DNA of 64,000 bases from Lutraria lutraria (lineage: Eukaryota > Mollusca > Bivalvia > Venerida > Mactridae): positions 7,438,840-7,502,839 of the forward strand of contig OZ026844.1 in the NCBI GenBank assembly GCA_964023205.1, given 5' to 3'. The notes below the pieces were generated by a model. The model saw only the letters and a program-made list of their open reading frames with translations. It did not search any database and had not been told where the DNA came from. Positions 35,084 to 42,919 of this stretch are shown piece by piece. The stretch's first letter is position 1. The number at the start of each line of letters is the position of its first letter. Both the position numbers and the translations under genes were made by a program.

Positions 35084-35308
35084 ATGGGCAACTGCTTGAA
35101 AAGTTCTTCTGATGAACCTGAACAAGAAGATGTTTGGGTGGTCAAGATGGGTAATTTGTACCCAGACTTGTCTGAATTCCAAGATGCATGTGTAGAAGTG
35201 AAGATGGATATCAAGATGGGTAATTTATACCCTGACCTTGCCATCTTTTATGATGAGGATTTGAGAGCCAACTATTGGCGATACCTATTTCTTGCAGAAA
35301 TGCAATAA
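35084..35308 (+). CDS. Small acylation-motif protein with two LYPDL late-domain motifs
   Basis: 74 aa. It begins MGNCLKSS: Gly2 is suited to N-myristoylation and Cys4 to palmitoylation. A linker rich in Ser and acidic residues is followed by a 23-residue internal repeat, so KMGNLYPDL occurs twice (LYPDL at residues 25-29 and 48-52). LYPxL is the class of late-domain motif that recruits ALIX and thereby ESCRT in some enveloped viruses and cell proteins. The C-terminus (ANYWRYLFLAEMQ) is aromatic/hydrophobic. The start is the first ATG after the CCAAT array. The stop overlaps an AATAAA, and a histone-type stem-loop follows 10 nt later. A membrane-anchored ESCRT adaptor is the inference; no homologue is known to me. 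Confidence 0.75.
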   Translation: MGNCLKSSSDEPEQEDVWVVKMGNLYPDLSEFQDACVEVKMDIKMGNLYPDLAIFYDEDLRANYWRYLFLAEMQ

Positions 35309-35318
35309 ATTACCCAAC

Positions 35319-35334
35319 GGCCCTTATTAGGGCC
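35319..35334 (+). terminator. Histone-type 3' stem-loop after the late-domain gene
   Basis: GGCCCTTATTAGGGCC with CCAAC before and ACCA after. The 6-bp stem is the same as in the other copies, but the loop is TATT, keeping U at loop positions 1 and 3 as histone loops do. It is single, not doubled. A purine-rich AGCAAAGACAAAAG lies about 35 nt downstream, further than usual for a U7 site. Confidence 0.7.
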
Positions 35335-35509
35335 ACCATATGTGTTAGATTCGTTTTATATCTCAAGCAAAGACAAAAGCATATTACATTGTCTATCATT
35401 TTATTTTTGAAAACATTTATAAAGTACAACAAAGTACAACACAATACAACTCACTTAGTCTCCAATTTATACACAATTGTCCAACACATTGTCCAACACA
35501 TTGTCTGGA
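35335..35509 (-). other. Short spacer with polyadenylation signal of the zinc-knuckle gene
   Basis: On the minus strand an AATAAA lies about 100 nt past the stop at 35510, so this gene appears to use ordinary polyadenylation instead of a stem-loop. The spacer also contains the short repeats TTGTCCAACACA and AAAGTACAACA. Confidence 0.55.
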
Positions 35510-35860
35510 TTACACAAAGTCACTCACAGTTTTTGTTGGATTCTTTTTGTATTTACGTTTTTTCTTACTCTGTTCTGCGTCCTGTAGATCGACCTGTTCA
35601 CCTTGTTTCTTAGGACAGTCTGCGATGAAATGTCCTTGTTCATGACAATAAAAACATTCATTGTTGAAGGGTTCCGTACAGCTTGTAGAATAATGTCCTT
35701 TCTTTCCACAACGATAACACTTGATATGATCCCATGTTACATTTTTCTGTCCACAGAGCTGATCCGCTAAGTTGTTAAGCTCTTTAATTTTCTTCTTTAA
35801 TGAATACATCAAAGTTTGATCTCGGTTCTCTTCAGCTTGGTTCATTTTAGGATCGCTCAT
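35510..35860 (-). CDS. Two-zinc-knuckle (CCHC) nucleic-acid-binding protein
   Basis: 116 aa. Two perfect CX2CX4HX4C knuckles, CYRCGKKGHYSTSC (residues 48-61) and CFYCHEQGHFIADC (69-82), are preceded by a short helix (SLKKKIKELNNLADQL) and followed by a basic tail (SKKKRKYKKNPTK). Such knuckles bind single-stranded nucleic acids in retroviral nucleocapsid and CNBP/ZCCHC cell proteins. They are not part of the standard Polinton set as I know it. The start at 35860 lies 34 nt downstream of a TATA box, and the gene is divergent from the polymerase. A role in genome binding or RNA control is inferred. Confidence 0.85.
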   Translation of the reverse strand: MSDPKMNQAEENRDQTLMYSLKKKIKELNNLADQLCGQKNVTWDHIKCYRCGKKGHYSTSCTEPFNNECFYCHEQGHFIADCPKKQGEQVDLQDAEQSKKKRKYKKNPTKTVSDFV

Positions 35861-35893
35861 GTTGAAATGATAAAAAACGGACGGAGCGTACGT

Positions 35894-35940
35894 CTTTTAT
35901 AGAGTGTCACGCGTTGTGACCTTGAACCCGAACTATAAAA
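35894..35940. promoter_or_regulatory. Compact divergent promoter of zinc-knuckle and polymerase genes
   Basis: TATAAAAG on the minus strand (35901-35894) serves the zinc-knuckle gene and TATAAAA on the plus strand (35934-35940) serves the polymerase. TGACCTTGA (35917-35925, complement of TCAAGGTCA) lies between them. The plus TATA fixes the polymerase start at 35970, because the frame's upstream extension to 35904 contains it. Confidence 0.75.
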
Positions 35941-35969
35941 AACGGCGGAGAAGTTCTAAGATCATAATC

Positions 35970-38900
35970 ATGTCAGATACCGACAGTACTAGTGGTGAGG
36001 ATGAACCTCCAACTAAACGAAGTAAGTTTGAGCCTGTGCGCGACTATTATGACATACAGTCACGCATGGAAAGAAAGTCAAGAAAATTCAAGACTCAATC
36101 TAGAGTATATGATGTGACATTTCAGCCGTATAATCAATCGTTTGAATTTACAAACAGGTTGTTTAATGATATGATGGATCAGCTCTACAAGAGATGTGAA
36201 GTGAAGTCGAATGATCGAGTTCGAGTATCTATTCTACATCCTGATTTGGACTTTGGAATACATGTTCCGTTTAATAGGGCATCTCGTATTAGTGGAGATA
36301 CATTGTTGGATGAAATTGAACGTGTGGCACAAAGTAACCGTCAATTTAAAATTCATGATGGGGCGGCACAGATGGAAATTACGCATATTGCTATGCCACA
36401 GGGAACCGGAAAGAAAACGTTTAAAGCACCAAACTTATTCAGTATGCGGAAGTCAAAGACAAGTGTTGTGTGTATTGACAATAGTAAAGACTCTATGTGT
36501 TTAGCTAGATCGATTGTGGTAGGACGGTGTAAAGTACATGAAAATCAAACCCCGGAATGGAAAAAACGATGGGGTTATATACGTCGCTCTAAGAAAAATC
36601 TTCAAAAATACGAAGCTGAAGCATTGTTGAAGCAAGTGGGTATTTCATCGGATCAGTCGTGTGGTATAGAAGAATACCAAAAACTACAGGACTATCTCTA
36701 TCCCAGCTACGTGATTAAAATCCATCCACAACATTATGGAAGTGAATTGTTATTCAAACCACCTGCTATGACTGAAAAAAGTCGTGTGATTCATATCTTT
36801 CACCATGATAATCATTATGACTGTATTGTATCCATTACCGGATTTCTCGGAAGGAGTTATTATTGTGAATGGTGCGATATCAGTTATGATCACCGTGAAG
36901 GACACCAATGTAGCCATATTTGTCAGTGTTATGCTCACACCCTGTGCCCAGCAGGACAATCTATAAGATGTCCAGATTGTCGTCGCCTATTCCAGAGTCA
37001 GGCATGTTTTGACAATCATAAAACAAAAACGGGAAAACAACGTAAAACCATATGTGAATCCGTATGGAATTGTAAGAAATGTGGGCAAAAGGTGATTGAA
37101 ACGAAACGGAGTCACGTTTGCCCAGGGACAAAGAAATGCAGGTGTTGTAAAGCCATAGTAGGACCAGATCATGACTGTTACATTCCAACGTATGAACCAC
37201 CCGATAGAAAACAACCAGAAGTACCATTCATCTTTTTTGATTTTGAATGTCGTTTTGATTCTGGAGAACATATCCCTAATTTTTGTGTGGCTCAACGTGC
37301 TTGTGGTGACTGTATGTGTAAGTCAGTGAAAGCTCCATGTGAGTATTGTGAAGAGGTGAATGAAGCCAGACAAATGACATTCCGTGGTGAAAATACGTTA
37401 CAACAATTCTGTACTTGGCTATTTCTCCCTACCCATCGAGGATCGACAGTGATAGCCCACAATGCTCAAGGCTATGACGCTCAGTTTATTCTTAGATATG
37501 TGCTCACTCAGGGGACGGCGAAACCCCAGTTGATTATGAATGGTAGTAAAATCATTCAATTGAGAGTGCATGGAATACGCATGATTGACTCCCTCAGTTT
37601 CCTGAGTATGCCTCTCTCCGGTTTTCCCAATACATTTGGACTGACCGAGTTAGCCAAAGGATGGTTTCCATTCTATGCAAACACCCTGGCGTATCAAGAT
37701 TATGTGGGACCTTATTTGCCGCTACACTTTTACAAACCGGATAGTATGAAACCAGAGCGACGTGAAGAGTTTTTAACCTGGTACAATGAAAGAAAAGGTG
37801 ACGTATTTGATTTTCAAAAGGAAATGGAGAAATACTGTCAATCGGATGTGGACATTTTAAGACGCGGGTGTGGAGAATTTCGTCAACAATTATTGGAAAG
37901 TGATCAAATAGATCCATTTACTGAAGCTACCACATTAGCTCAAGTGTGTAACAAAGCCTGGCGCAAAAATTCCATGCCGCCTCATAGTTTAGCCGTGATT
38001 TCGGATGCCGGGTATCCCAATAAAACCCGGTATTCCATGAAAGGCATACGTTGGCTACAAATGATGGCTGTCACCGAAGAGATACATATTCGGCATGCCT
38101 TGAATAACAAAGGCGAAGTCAAAATTGGACCTTATTACGTGGATGGCTATTGTCAAGAGACCAACACCGTGTATGAATTCATGGGATGTTGGTACCATGG
38201 GTGCCCCACCTGTTTTCCTAACCGAAGTACCATTAATCCGTATACTTTGAGAAGCATGCAACAGGCCTATCACGATACGTATAAACGACTGGAGTCTTTG
38301 AAAGAACAGGGGTACCCTGTTGTGGTCATGTGGGAATGTGAATTTGATCAGCGTTGTCAAAAGGATCCTGCCTATAAGACAAGAGTGGAACGATTCTATC
38401 ATGGTCAAGAACCGATACAACCCAGGGAAGCTTTGTTCGGAGGTCGTACGAATGCCGTTCGACTGTATCATGAAGTAGACAACGACCAAGAAATCAAATA
38501 TGTGGATATTTGTTCTCTCTATCCGTATGTGAACAAGTACAGGACTTATCCGATAGGCCATCCAGTGATCATGAGTCAAGAACAAATTGATCAACAGCAT
38601 ATTGAGAAATACAAAGGACTGATTAAATGCCGTGTTCTACCCCCGCAAGATTTATGGATGCCTGTCTTACCCATACACTGTAATAGCAAAATGGTGTTTA
38701 CGCTATGCCGTACTTGTGCTGAGAAGGAGATGGATTATTGTACACATTCCCCGTATGAACGGTTCTTGTATGGCACATGGACTCATGTTGAATTGGCTAA
38801 AGCTATTGCTTTAGGCTATCAAGTATCAAAAGTGTATCATGTATGGCACTGGGATGAATGGAGTACGGACGTCTATCGGCAATACATTGACAAATACTTG

Positions 38901-39761
38901 AAAATGAAACAAGAGGCTAGTGGATATCCTCCAGGGGTGGATACGGAAGAGGCTCAAGATAAATTTAAACAAGATTATTTTGAAGCTGAAGGAATTCGTT
39001 TGCAACAGGTGGAGAAAAATCCAGGAAAACGAGCTTTTGCCAAAACCATGCTGAATTGTCTCTGGGGCAAAAATGCTCAAACCAACCTCTTGCCTAAAAC
39101 AGAGTATGTTCATCGATTGGACCAGTTCTACGGAATACTGAACGATCCTAAAAAGTCTGTGAAATATGTAGAGTGTTTTGATCATGATGAATTCATGTTA
39201 ATGAATTACACTGATGAATCGGACAAAGCAGACCCTCATTCATCAGCCAATCCTGTGGTGGCTTCATTTGTGACGGCTTATGCTCGATTAGAACTGTACA
39301 AAGTGCTTGAACCTCTAGGAAAGAGAGTATTGTATTTTGACACAGACAGTTGTATGTACATTCATGACCCTGATGGCTATAATGTTCCTATTATCTCCAG
39401 TCGATTGGGAAAATGGACAGATGAGGTACCAAAGGGTCGTATTGTGAGATATGTCGCTTTAGGTCCAAAGAACTATGGCTATGAATACATTGAAAACGGT
39501 GAACTCCATCAAAATTGCAAAGTGAAAGGCATTACGTTAGACTACAATGCCACTCAACAAGTGAATTTCAATACGATGGTGGATTGTGTGAAAGACAGAC
39601 ACCATTATTCGACCGTAGTTGAATATGCTTCTCGGATTAAACGTCATAAGGACAGAACCGTGACCAGTGAGAAACAAGTCAAAACATTTCGTTCGGTGTA
39701 TACCAAACGTATTGTGGTCGAGAATCATATGACTGTGCCTTATGGTTATCTACATGACTGA
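35970..39761 (+). CDS. Protein-primed family-B DNA polymerase
   Basis: 1,263 aa, full length for Polinton PolB. The order is a basic/acidic N-terminus; a conserved CIDNSKDSMCLARSIVVG block; a Cys/His-rich zinc-binding region (from CEWCDISY through CRCC, about residues 300-395); the 3'-5' exonuclease with FDFE (D424, E426), HNAQGYD (N498, D503) and YCQSD (Y622, D626); then the polymerase with motif A DICSLYP (D846), motif B KTMLNCLWGKN (K1025, N1029) and motif C FDTDS (D1124, D1126). All catalytic residues are present. It would replicate the linear element from its termini using a protein primer. ATG 35970 is chosen over the upstream frame because of the TATA box. It is first in the plus-strand core cluster, 17 nt before the next gene. 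Confidence 0.96.
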   Translation: MSDTDSTSGEDEPPTKRSKFEPVRDYYDIQSRMERKSRKFKTQSRVYDVTFQPYNQSFEFTNRLFNDMMDQLYKRCEVKSNDRVRVSILHPDLDFGIHVPFNRASRISGDTLLDEIERVAQSNRQFKIHDGAAQMEITHIAMPQGTGKKTFKAPNLFSMRKSKTSVVCIDNSKDSMCLARSIVVGRCKVHENQTPEWKKRWGYIRRSKKNLQKYEAEALLKQVGISSDQSCGIEEYQKLQDYLYPSYVIKIHPQHYGSELLFKPPAMTEKSRVIHIFHHDNHYDCIVSITGFLGRSYYCEWCDISYDHREGHQCSHICQCYAHTLCPAGQSIRCPDCRRLFQSQACFDNHKTKTGKQRKTICESVWNCKKCGQKVIETKRSHVCPGTKKCRCCKAIVGPDHDCYIPTYEPPDRKQPEVPFIFFDFECRFDSGEHIPNFCVAQRACGDCMCKSVKAPCEYCEEVNEARQMTFRGENTLQQFCTWLFLPTHRGSTVIAHNAQGYDAQFILRYVLTQGTAKPQLIMNGSKIIQLRVHGIRMIDSLSFLSMPLSGFPNTFGLTELAKGWFPFYANTLAYQDYVGPYLPLHFYKPDSMKPERREEFLTWYNERKGDVFDFQKEMEKYCQSDVDILRRGCGEFRQQLLESDQIDPFTEATTLAQVCNKAWRKNSMPPHSLAVISDAGYPNKTRYSMKGIRWLQMMAVTEEIHIRHALNNKGEVKIGPYYVDGYCQETNTVYEFMGCWYHGCPTCFPNRSTINPYTLRSMQQAYHDTYKRLESLKEQGYPVVVMWECEFDQRCQKDPAYKTRVERFYHGQEPIQPREALFGGRTNAVRLYHEVDNDQEIKYVDICSLYPYVNKYRTYPIGHPVIMSQEQIDQQHIEKYKGLIKCRVLPPQDLWMPVLPIHCNSKMVFTLCRTCAEKEMDYCTHSPYERFLYGTWTHVELAKAIALGYQVSKVYHVWHWDEWSTDVYRQYIDKYLKMKQEASGYPPGVDTEEAQDKFKQDYFEAEGIRLQQVEKNPGKRAFAKTMLNCLWGKNAQTNLLPKTEYVHRLDQFYGILNDPKKSVKYVECFDHDEFMLMNYTDESDKADPHSSANPVVASFVTAYARLELYKVLEPLGKRVLYFDTDSCMYIHDPDGYNVPIISSRLGKWTDEVPKGRIVRYVALGPKNYGYEYIENGELHQNCKVKGITLDYNATQQVNFNTMVDCVKDRHHYSTVVEYASRIKRHKDRTVTSEKQVKTFRSVYTKRIVVENHMTVPYGYLHD

Positions 39762-39778
39762 CCTTGACCTTTTAGGTA

Positions 39779-40447
39779 ATGACTAGAACAAGTCATCTAA
39801 AAGTCATTATTCATAAAGACATGGATTGGATACCCTTACTACCGATAGAGCTGAGACTTAAAATTTATCGTTATGTCATATGGGCTAACGCTAAAACATG
39901 GAAGATGGAGTTAGTGCACACATGGGCTACTCATAATGCTATACATAGCTTACAACATACAAATCATCGACGGATAGAGAGACTGTTGAAGGATGTAGGT
40001 GATCGCCAGGACTTGTCATTCAACCAAAAATTACCGATTCTACGAAAACTGAATGTGGTACAACAAAGCTTAGATCGTATGTTATCTACGACATGGGATT
40101 TTTTAATCCACGATGCTAATTTGAGCGACGTATCTGCCTTAGCTAACAATTTTCGTTCTACCCCCAATGTGATATGGTTCAGTATGGCTGAAGAGGACAA
40201 TGGGAGATCTCACCCCGGATGGCGTCCGTATTCACAGTTTAAAATACGTGGTATCATGGTATTTAAGAGACAGGTACCGTTCACTCATGTTATTCATATT
40301 CTACAGTATCGTGCCGTGTTCTATAAATTAAGGCATCGCTTAAGAGAAGTCAAAGACGAGATTGAAGCCGTTCATGCGAATCGACCTAGAATAGTGATTT
40401 GTTCAGGAAATATTCAATTATGGTTAAACCATCTAGACGATTTATAA
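39779..40447 (+). CDS. Polinton accessory protein with F-box-like N-terminus
   Basis: 222 aa. Residues about 17-36 read WIPLLPIELRLKIYRYVIWA, a good fit to the start of an F-box (LPxEL...IYxYV), the motif that docks substrates to SKP1-cullin ubiquitin ligases. The rest is mixed, with Trp-containing segments (TWDFLIHDANLSDV, HPGWRPYSQFKIRGI) and a basic helix. I see no known substrate-binding repeat. It starts 17 nt after the polymerase stop, and a TGACCTTGACC motif lies across the junction. The end overlaps the next gene by 28 nt. The F-box call rests on one motif only. Confidence 0.75.
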   Translation: MTRTSHLKVIIHKDMDWIPLLPIELRLKIYRYVIWANAKTWKMELVHTWATHNAIHSLQHTNHRRIERLLKDVGDRQDLSFNQKLPILRKLNVVQQSLDRMLSTTWDFLIHDANLSDVSALANNFRSTPNVIWFSMAEEDNGRSHPGWRPYSQFKIRGIMVFKRQVPFTHVIHILQYRAVFYKLRHRLREVKDEIEAVHANRPRIVICSGNIQLWLNHLDDL

Positions 40448-40707
40448 GTTTATATTACATTTTGGACTTTGAGCTGTATACGGATACGTTATACAGTATT
40501 GTACAAGATGACCTTGTCAAGGTCAAGGACATTCGCGCGTGGATTCTGAATCCTCACACGTTTGAACTATTTAGACAGATGATTCGTGATGCTATGATCA
40601 GTGCACACTTAGACTTGAAAGCTATCCATCGAGACGATTGGAATACTTATGTATGTAACGATAGAGTGATTCACACGATTCGAGAATGGAACAGTTTGAT
40701 ATTATGA
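40420..40707 (+). CDS. Polinton small protein of unknown function
   Basis: 95 aa from the ATG at 40420 (MVKPSRRFISLYYILDFELY). The frame is open a little upstream but without an ATG. It overlaps the previous gene by 28 nt and the following one by 22 nt in different frames. The sequence is mixed alpha/beta in composition, with no motif that I recognise. The tight overlaps suggest a shared transcript. Confidence 0.6.
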   Translation: MVKPSRRFISLYYILDFELYTDTLYSIVQDDLVKVKDIRAWILNPHTFELFRQMIRDAMISAHLDLKAIHRDDWNTYVCNDRVIHTIREWNSLIL

Positions 40708-41039
40708 ACCATACCCTGTTGAGAAAAGCATTGGTATTTGCTTATCGTATGAAGATACCTGAAGGTCATCATTCTCTGGAATGGATTCGACAACAGTTGA
40801 GTACACCAGACATGTTTGAAGAAATGAAACATGGACTTCATGTGATGAATTCATTTTATAAACAATCAGTACCCATGGACTTGAGTGAAACGGATTGGTT
40901 CAAACAGGTGGTGAACAATGACTCTGTGTTAACATTTCTGAGTCAATTTGGACATTCAGAATGTGTGTTTGAATTTTCTGACAAACTGTTACATGACATG
41001 TGTTGTTCTTGTTGTGATTATTCTTGTACTCATACATAA
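40686..41039 (+). CDS. Polinton small protein with Cys-rich C-terminus
   Basis: 117 aa. Helical-looking body (LLRKALVFAYRMKIPEG, WIRQQLSTPDMFEEMKHGL) and a C-terminal CCSCCDYSCTHT that could be palmitoylated or bind metal. There is no recognised family. An AATAAATAAAA sequence just past the stop (about 41052-41064) is a likely polyadenylation site, closing the polymerase-proximal group. Confidence 0.65.
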   Translation: MEQFDIMNHTLLRKALVFAYRMKIPEGHHSLEWIRQQLSTPDMFEEMKHGLHVMNSFYKQSVPMDLSETDWFKQVVNNDSVLTFLSQFGHSECVFEFSDKLLHDMCCSCCDYSCTHT

Positions 41040-41101
41040 ACTTGTTACACAAATAAATAAAATGTTTTTCTTCCAATAGTGTTAGTTGTGATTTTCACGT
41101 C

Positions 41102-41749
41102 ATGGAGTCCAGTTTACTTTTTAAGCATCCTTGCAATATGTTTATCGCAGGCCCTAGTGGCTCTGGTAAAACACAATTCGTAAAAAAGGTGTTGGAATAC
41201 AAATCAGATTTGTTTCAAGTAGTACCTGAGCGTATTGTATGGTGTTACAAAGAATGGCAAGTAGCTTATGCACAATTACAAGAACAAGAACCTAGTATTC
41301 GGTTCATACAGGGGATACCTGACGAGGATGAAGAGATAGTAGAGGATACATCCATTCCTCATTTAATTATATTTGATGACATGCTTGGTGATAAAGATGA
41401 AGAGAAAATCAAATTATGGTTTACACGAAAAGGTCACCATCGTAATGCTAGTGTGATCTACATTACACAAAACATGTTTCAACAATCGAAAGCCAGTCGT
41501 ACCCTGAGTTTAAATGCACATTACATGATCTTATTTCAAAACACAAGAGATAAAGGACAAATCAAAGTGTTGGCGAATCAAATTCAATTGCCACACTTGT
41601 TACCCGCTTATCAAGATGCTATCTCTACACCTCATGGGTATTTAGTGATTGACTTTCACCCTCAAACACCAGACAGTTATCGGTTAAGAACAGATATTTT
41701 TCATCACTGGATCACTGGAGAAAAACGTGGGCCAGTTGTGTATATATAA
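41102..41749 (+). CDS. Genome-packaging ATPase (FtsK/HerA, A32-like)
   Basis: 215 aa, usual size for Polinton ATPases. Walker A is GPSGSGKT (residues 17-24) and Walker B is HLIIFDD (D92, D93). The TRKGHHRNASVIYITQNMFQ segment, with its Gln/Asn sensor, follows. In related viruses this enzyme pumps DNA into the capsid. The ATG at 41102 starts directly before the N-terminal strand. Its stop codon lies inside the TATATATAA box that precedes the next gene. Confidence 0.94.
   Translation: MESSLLFKHPCNMFIAGPSGSGKTQFVKKVLEYKSDLFQVVPERIVWCYKEWQVAYAQLQEQEPSIRFIQGIPDEDEEIVEDTSIPHLIIFDDMLGDKDEEKIKLWFTRKGHHRNASVIYITQNMFQQSKASRTLSLNAHYMILFQNTRDKGQIKVLANQIQLPHLLPAYQDAISTPHGYLVIDFHPQTPDSYRLRTDIFHHWITGEKRGPVVYI
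41741..41749 (+). promoter_or_regulatory. TATA box overlapping the ATPase stop codon
   Basis: TATATATAA, whose last three bases are the ATPase stop. It lies 35-43 nt upstream of the ATG at 41784, a normal TATA-to-start distance. Confidence 0.65.
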
Positions 41750-41783
41750 ACATCGTTTACTCATATAAGATCATTCAGTCATC

Positions 41784-42881
41784 ATGTCAGCCACAGCCAT
41801 AGCTCAATCGTTAGAACATTTGGGTCAGGAACGAGACCCTACTGTACGGGAGCAAATGCTACGGTCTGGATTAAAAGAAATGCTCAAGTGGTTCACCTTA
41901 GCAGCAAAGGTGATTTTAAAAAAGAAAATTGTGCTACCTAAACAAACACAAAACTTTATGCAAAAACATCAGCATGAATTAGAGCAGCTGGGAGATGATC
42001 AAGTGGACATGGATACTAAACGTCAACTCATATTGAAACCAGGAGGAGGTGGATTTCTTGGTGGAGTTATGATACGAAGTTTACTCCGATGGAATGGTCA
42101 AAAGACGATTCGTAAATTTGTAAAATCTCCAGCTAAAAGAAAAGCGCCTGCTAGAAAACCTAGAAAATCTCCAGCTAAAAGAAAATCGCCTGCTAGAAAA
42201 CCTAGAAAAGCTCCAGCTAAAAAAGCTAGAAAATCGCCTGCCAAGATCAATGAACGTTTTATTACTCTCCGTCGTCGAAAGCAAACCACTTCAACACCCT
42301 CTATGGCTGTAACTCCAATCAGTAAGTTACAATGGTCTCCTATCAGTCCTGTGAGTAGTTTGAACTTTAGCTCATCTAAAAGCTTAAGAAATTCTTCTAG
42401 AAGTGGATCAAACAGTTCATCTAAAAGTTCAAGAAGTTTATCAAGAAGTGGATCAAACAGTTCATCTAGAAGTTCAAGAAGTTTATCAAGAAGTGGACCA
42501 AGCAGTTTATCTAGCAGTTATTCAAGCAGTGGGCCAAGCAGTTATTCAAGCAGTGGGCCAAGCAGTTTGAGTTATTCAAGCAGTGGGCCAAGCAGTTCAT
42601 CTAGAAGTGGACCAAGCAGCTTCAGTTCGCCAAGTAGTTATTCAAGCAGTGGGTCAAGTAGTTTGAGTTCTTCAAGAAATTCATCCAGCAGATCATCTAG
42701 TAGATCATCTCCCAGTTCAAGAAGTTCACCAGACACTCCATTGTGCCGTTTTTCACCCCTATCCTTGTCTACCTTATCAAGACAGGCTGTCTTGAAACCC
42801 CTTTTGAGACATCGTATTCACCTGATGAGACAGGGCCCTATGAATCCAGCTTCAAGACAAGCCTTTGATGCTTTAGTATAA
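41784..42881 (+). CDS. Basic core-type protein: Polinton domain with H1-like and SR-rich tails
   Basis: 365 aa. Residues about 19-95 are paralogous to the next gene's product (REQMLRSGLKEMLKW... ending in a Gly-rich LKPGGGGFLGG). Next come tandem SPAKRK/APARKPRK repeats (about 113-155), of the type found in histone H1 and sperm basic proteins. A long Ser-rich stretch with SRSGS/SSSGPS repeats (about 190-320) follows, ending in a basic C-terminus. The composition suggests DNA condensation inside the virion, analogous to adenovirus core proteins, with the Ser-rich part open to phosphorylation. It has its own TATA box at 41741. Function is inferred from composition and paralogy. Confidence 0.82.
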   Translation: MSATAIAQSLEHLGQERDPTVREQMLRSGLKEMLKWFTLAAKVILKKKIVLPKQTQNFMQKHQHELEQLGDDQVDMDTKRQLILKPGGGGFLGGVMIRSLLRWNGQKTIRKFVKSPAKRKAPARKPRKSPAKRKSPARKPRKAPAKKARKSPAKINERFITLRRRKQTTSTPSMAVTPISKLQWSPISPVSSLNFSSSKSLRNSSRSGSNSSSKSSRSLSRSGSNSSSRSSRSLSRSGPSSLSSSYSSSGPSSYSSSGPSSLSYSSSGPSSSSRSGPSSFSSPSSYSSSGSSSLSSSRNSSSRSSSRSSPSSRSSPDTPLCRFSPLSLSTLSRQAVLKPLLRHRIHLMRQGPMNPASRQAFDALV

Positions 42882-42884
42882 AAG
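42877..42884 (+). promoter_or_regulatory. TATA box overlapping the stop of the H1-like gene
   Basis: TATAAAAG containing the TAA stop (42879-42881) of the preceding gene, 36-43 nt upstream of the ATG at 42920. Confidence 0.65.
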
Positions 42885-42919
42885 CTGTGAAGAAGTAAAA
42901 ACAGGTATTATTTGACATA

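Noticed and set aside
35319..35334. Stem-loop read as a bacterial-type intrinsic terminator
   Set aside because: No U-tract follows and the element is eukaryotic; loop, flanks and orientation fit the histone-mRNA class better.
35904..35969. Upstream extension of the polymerase frame
   Set aside because: It has no ATG and contains the TATA box; the start is placed at 35970.
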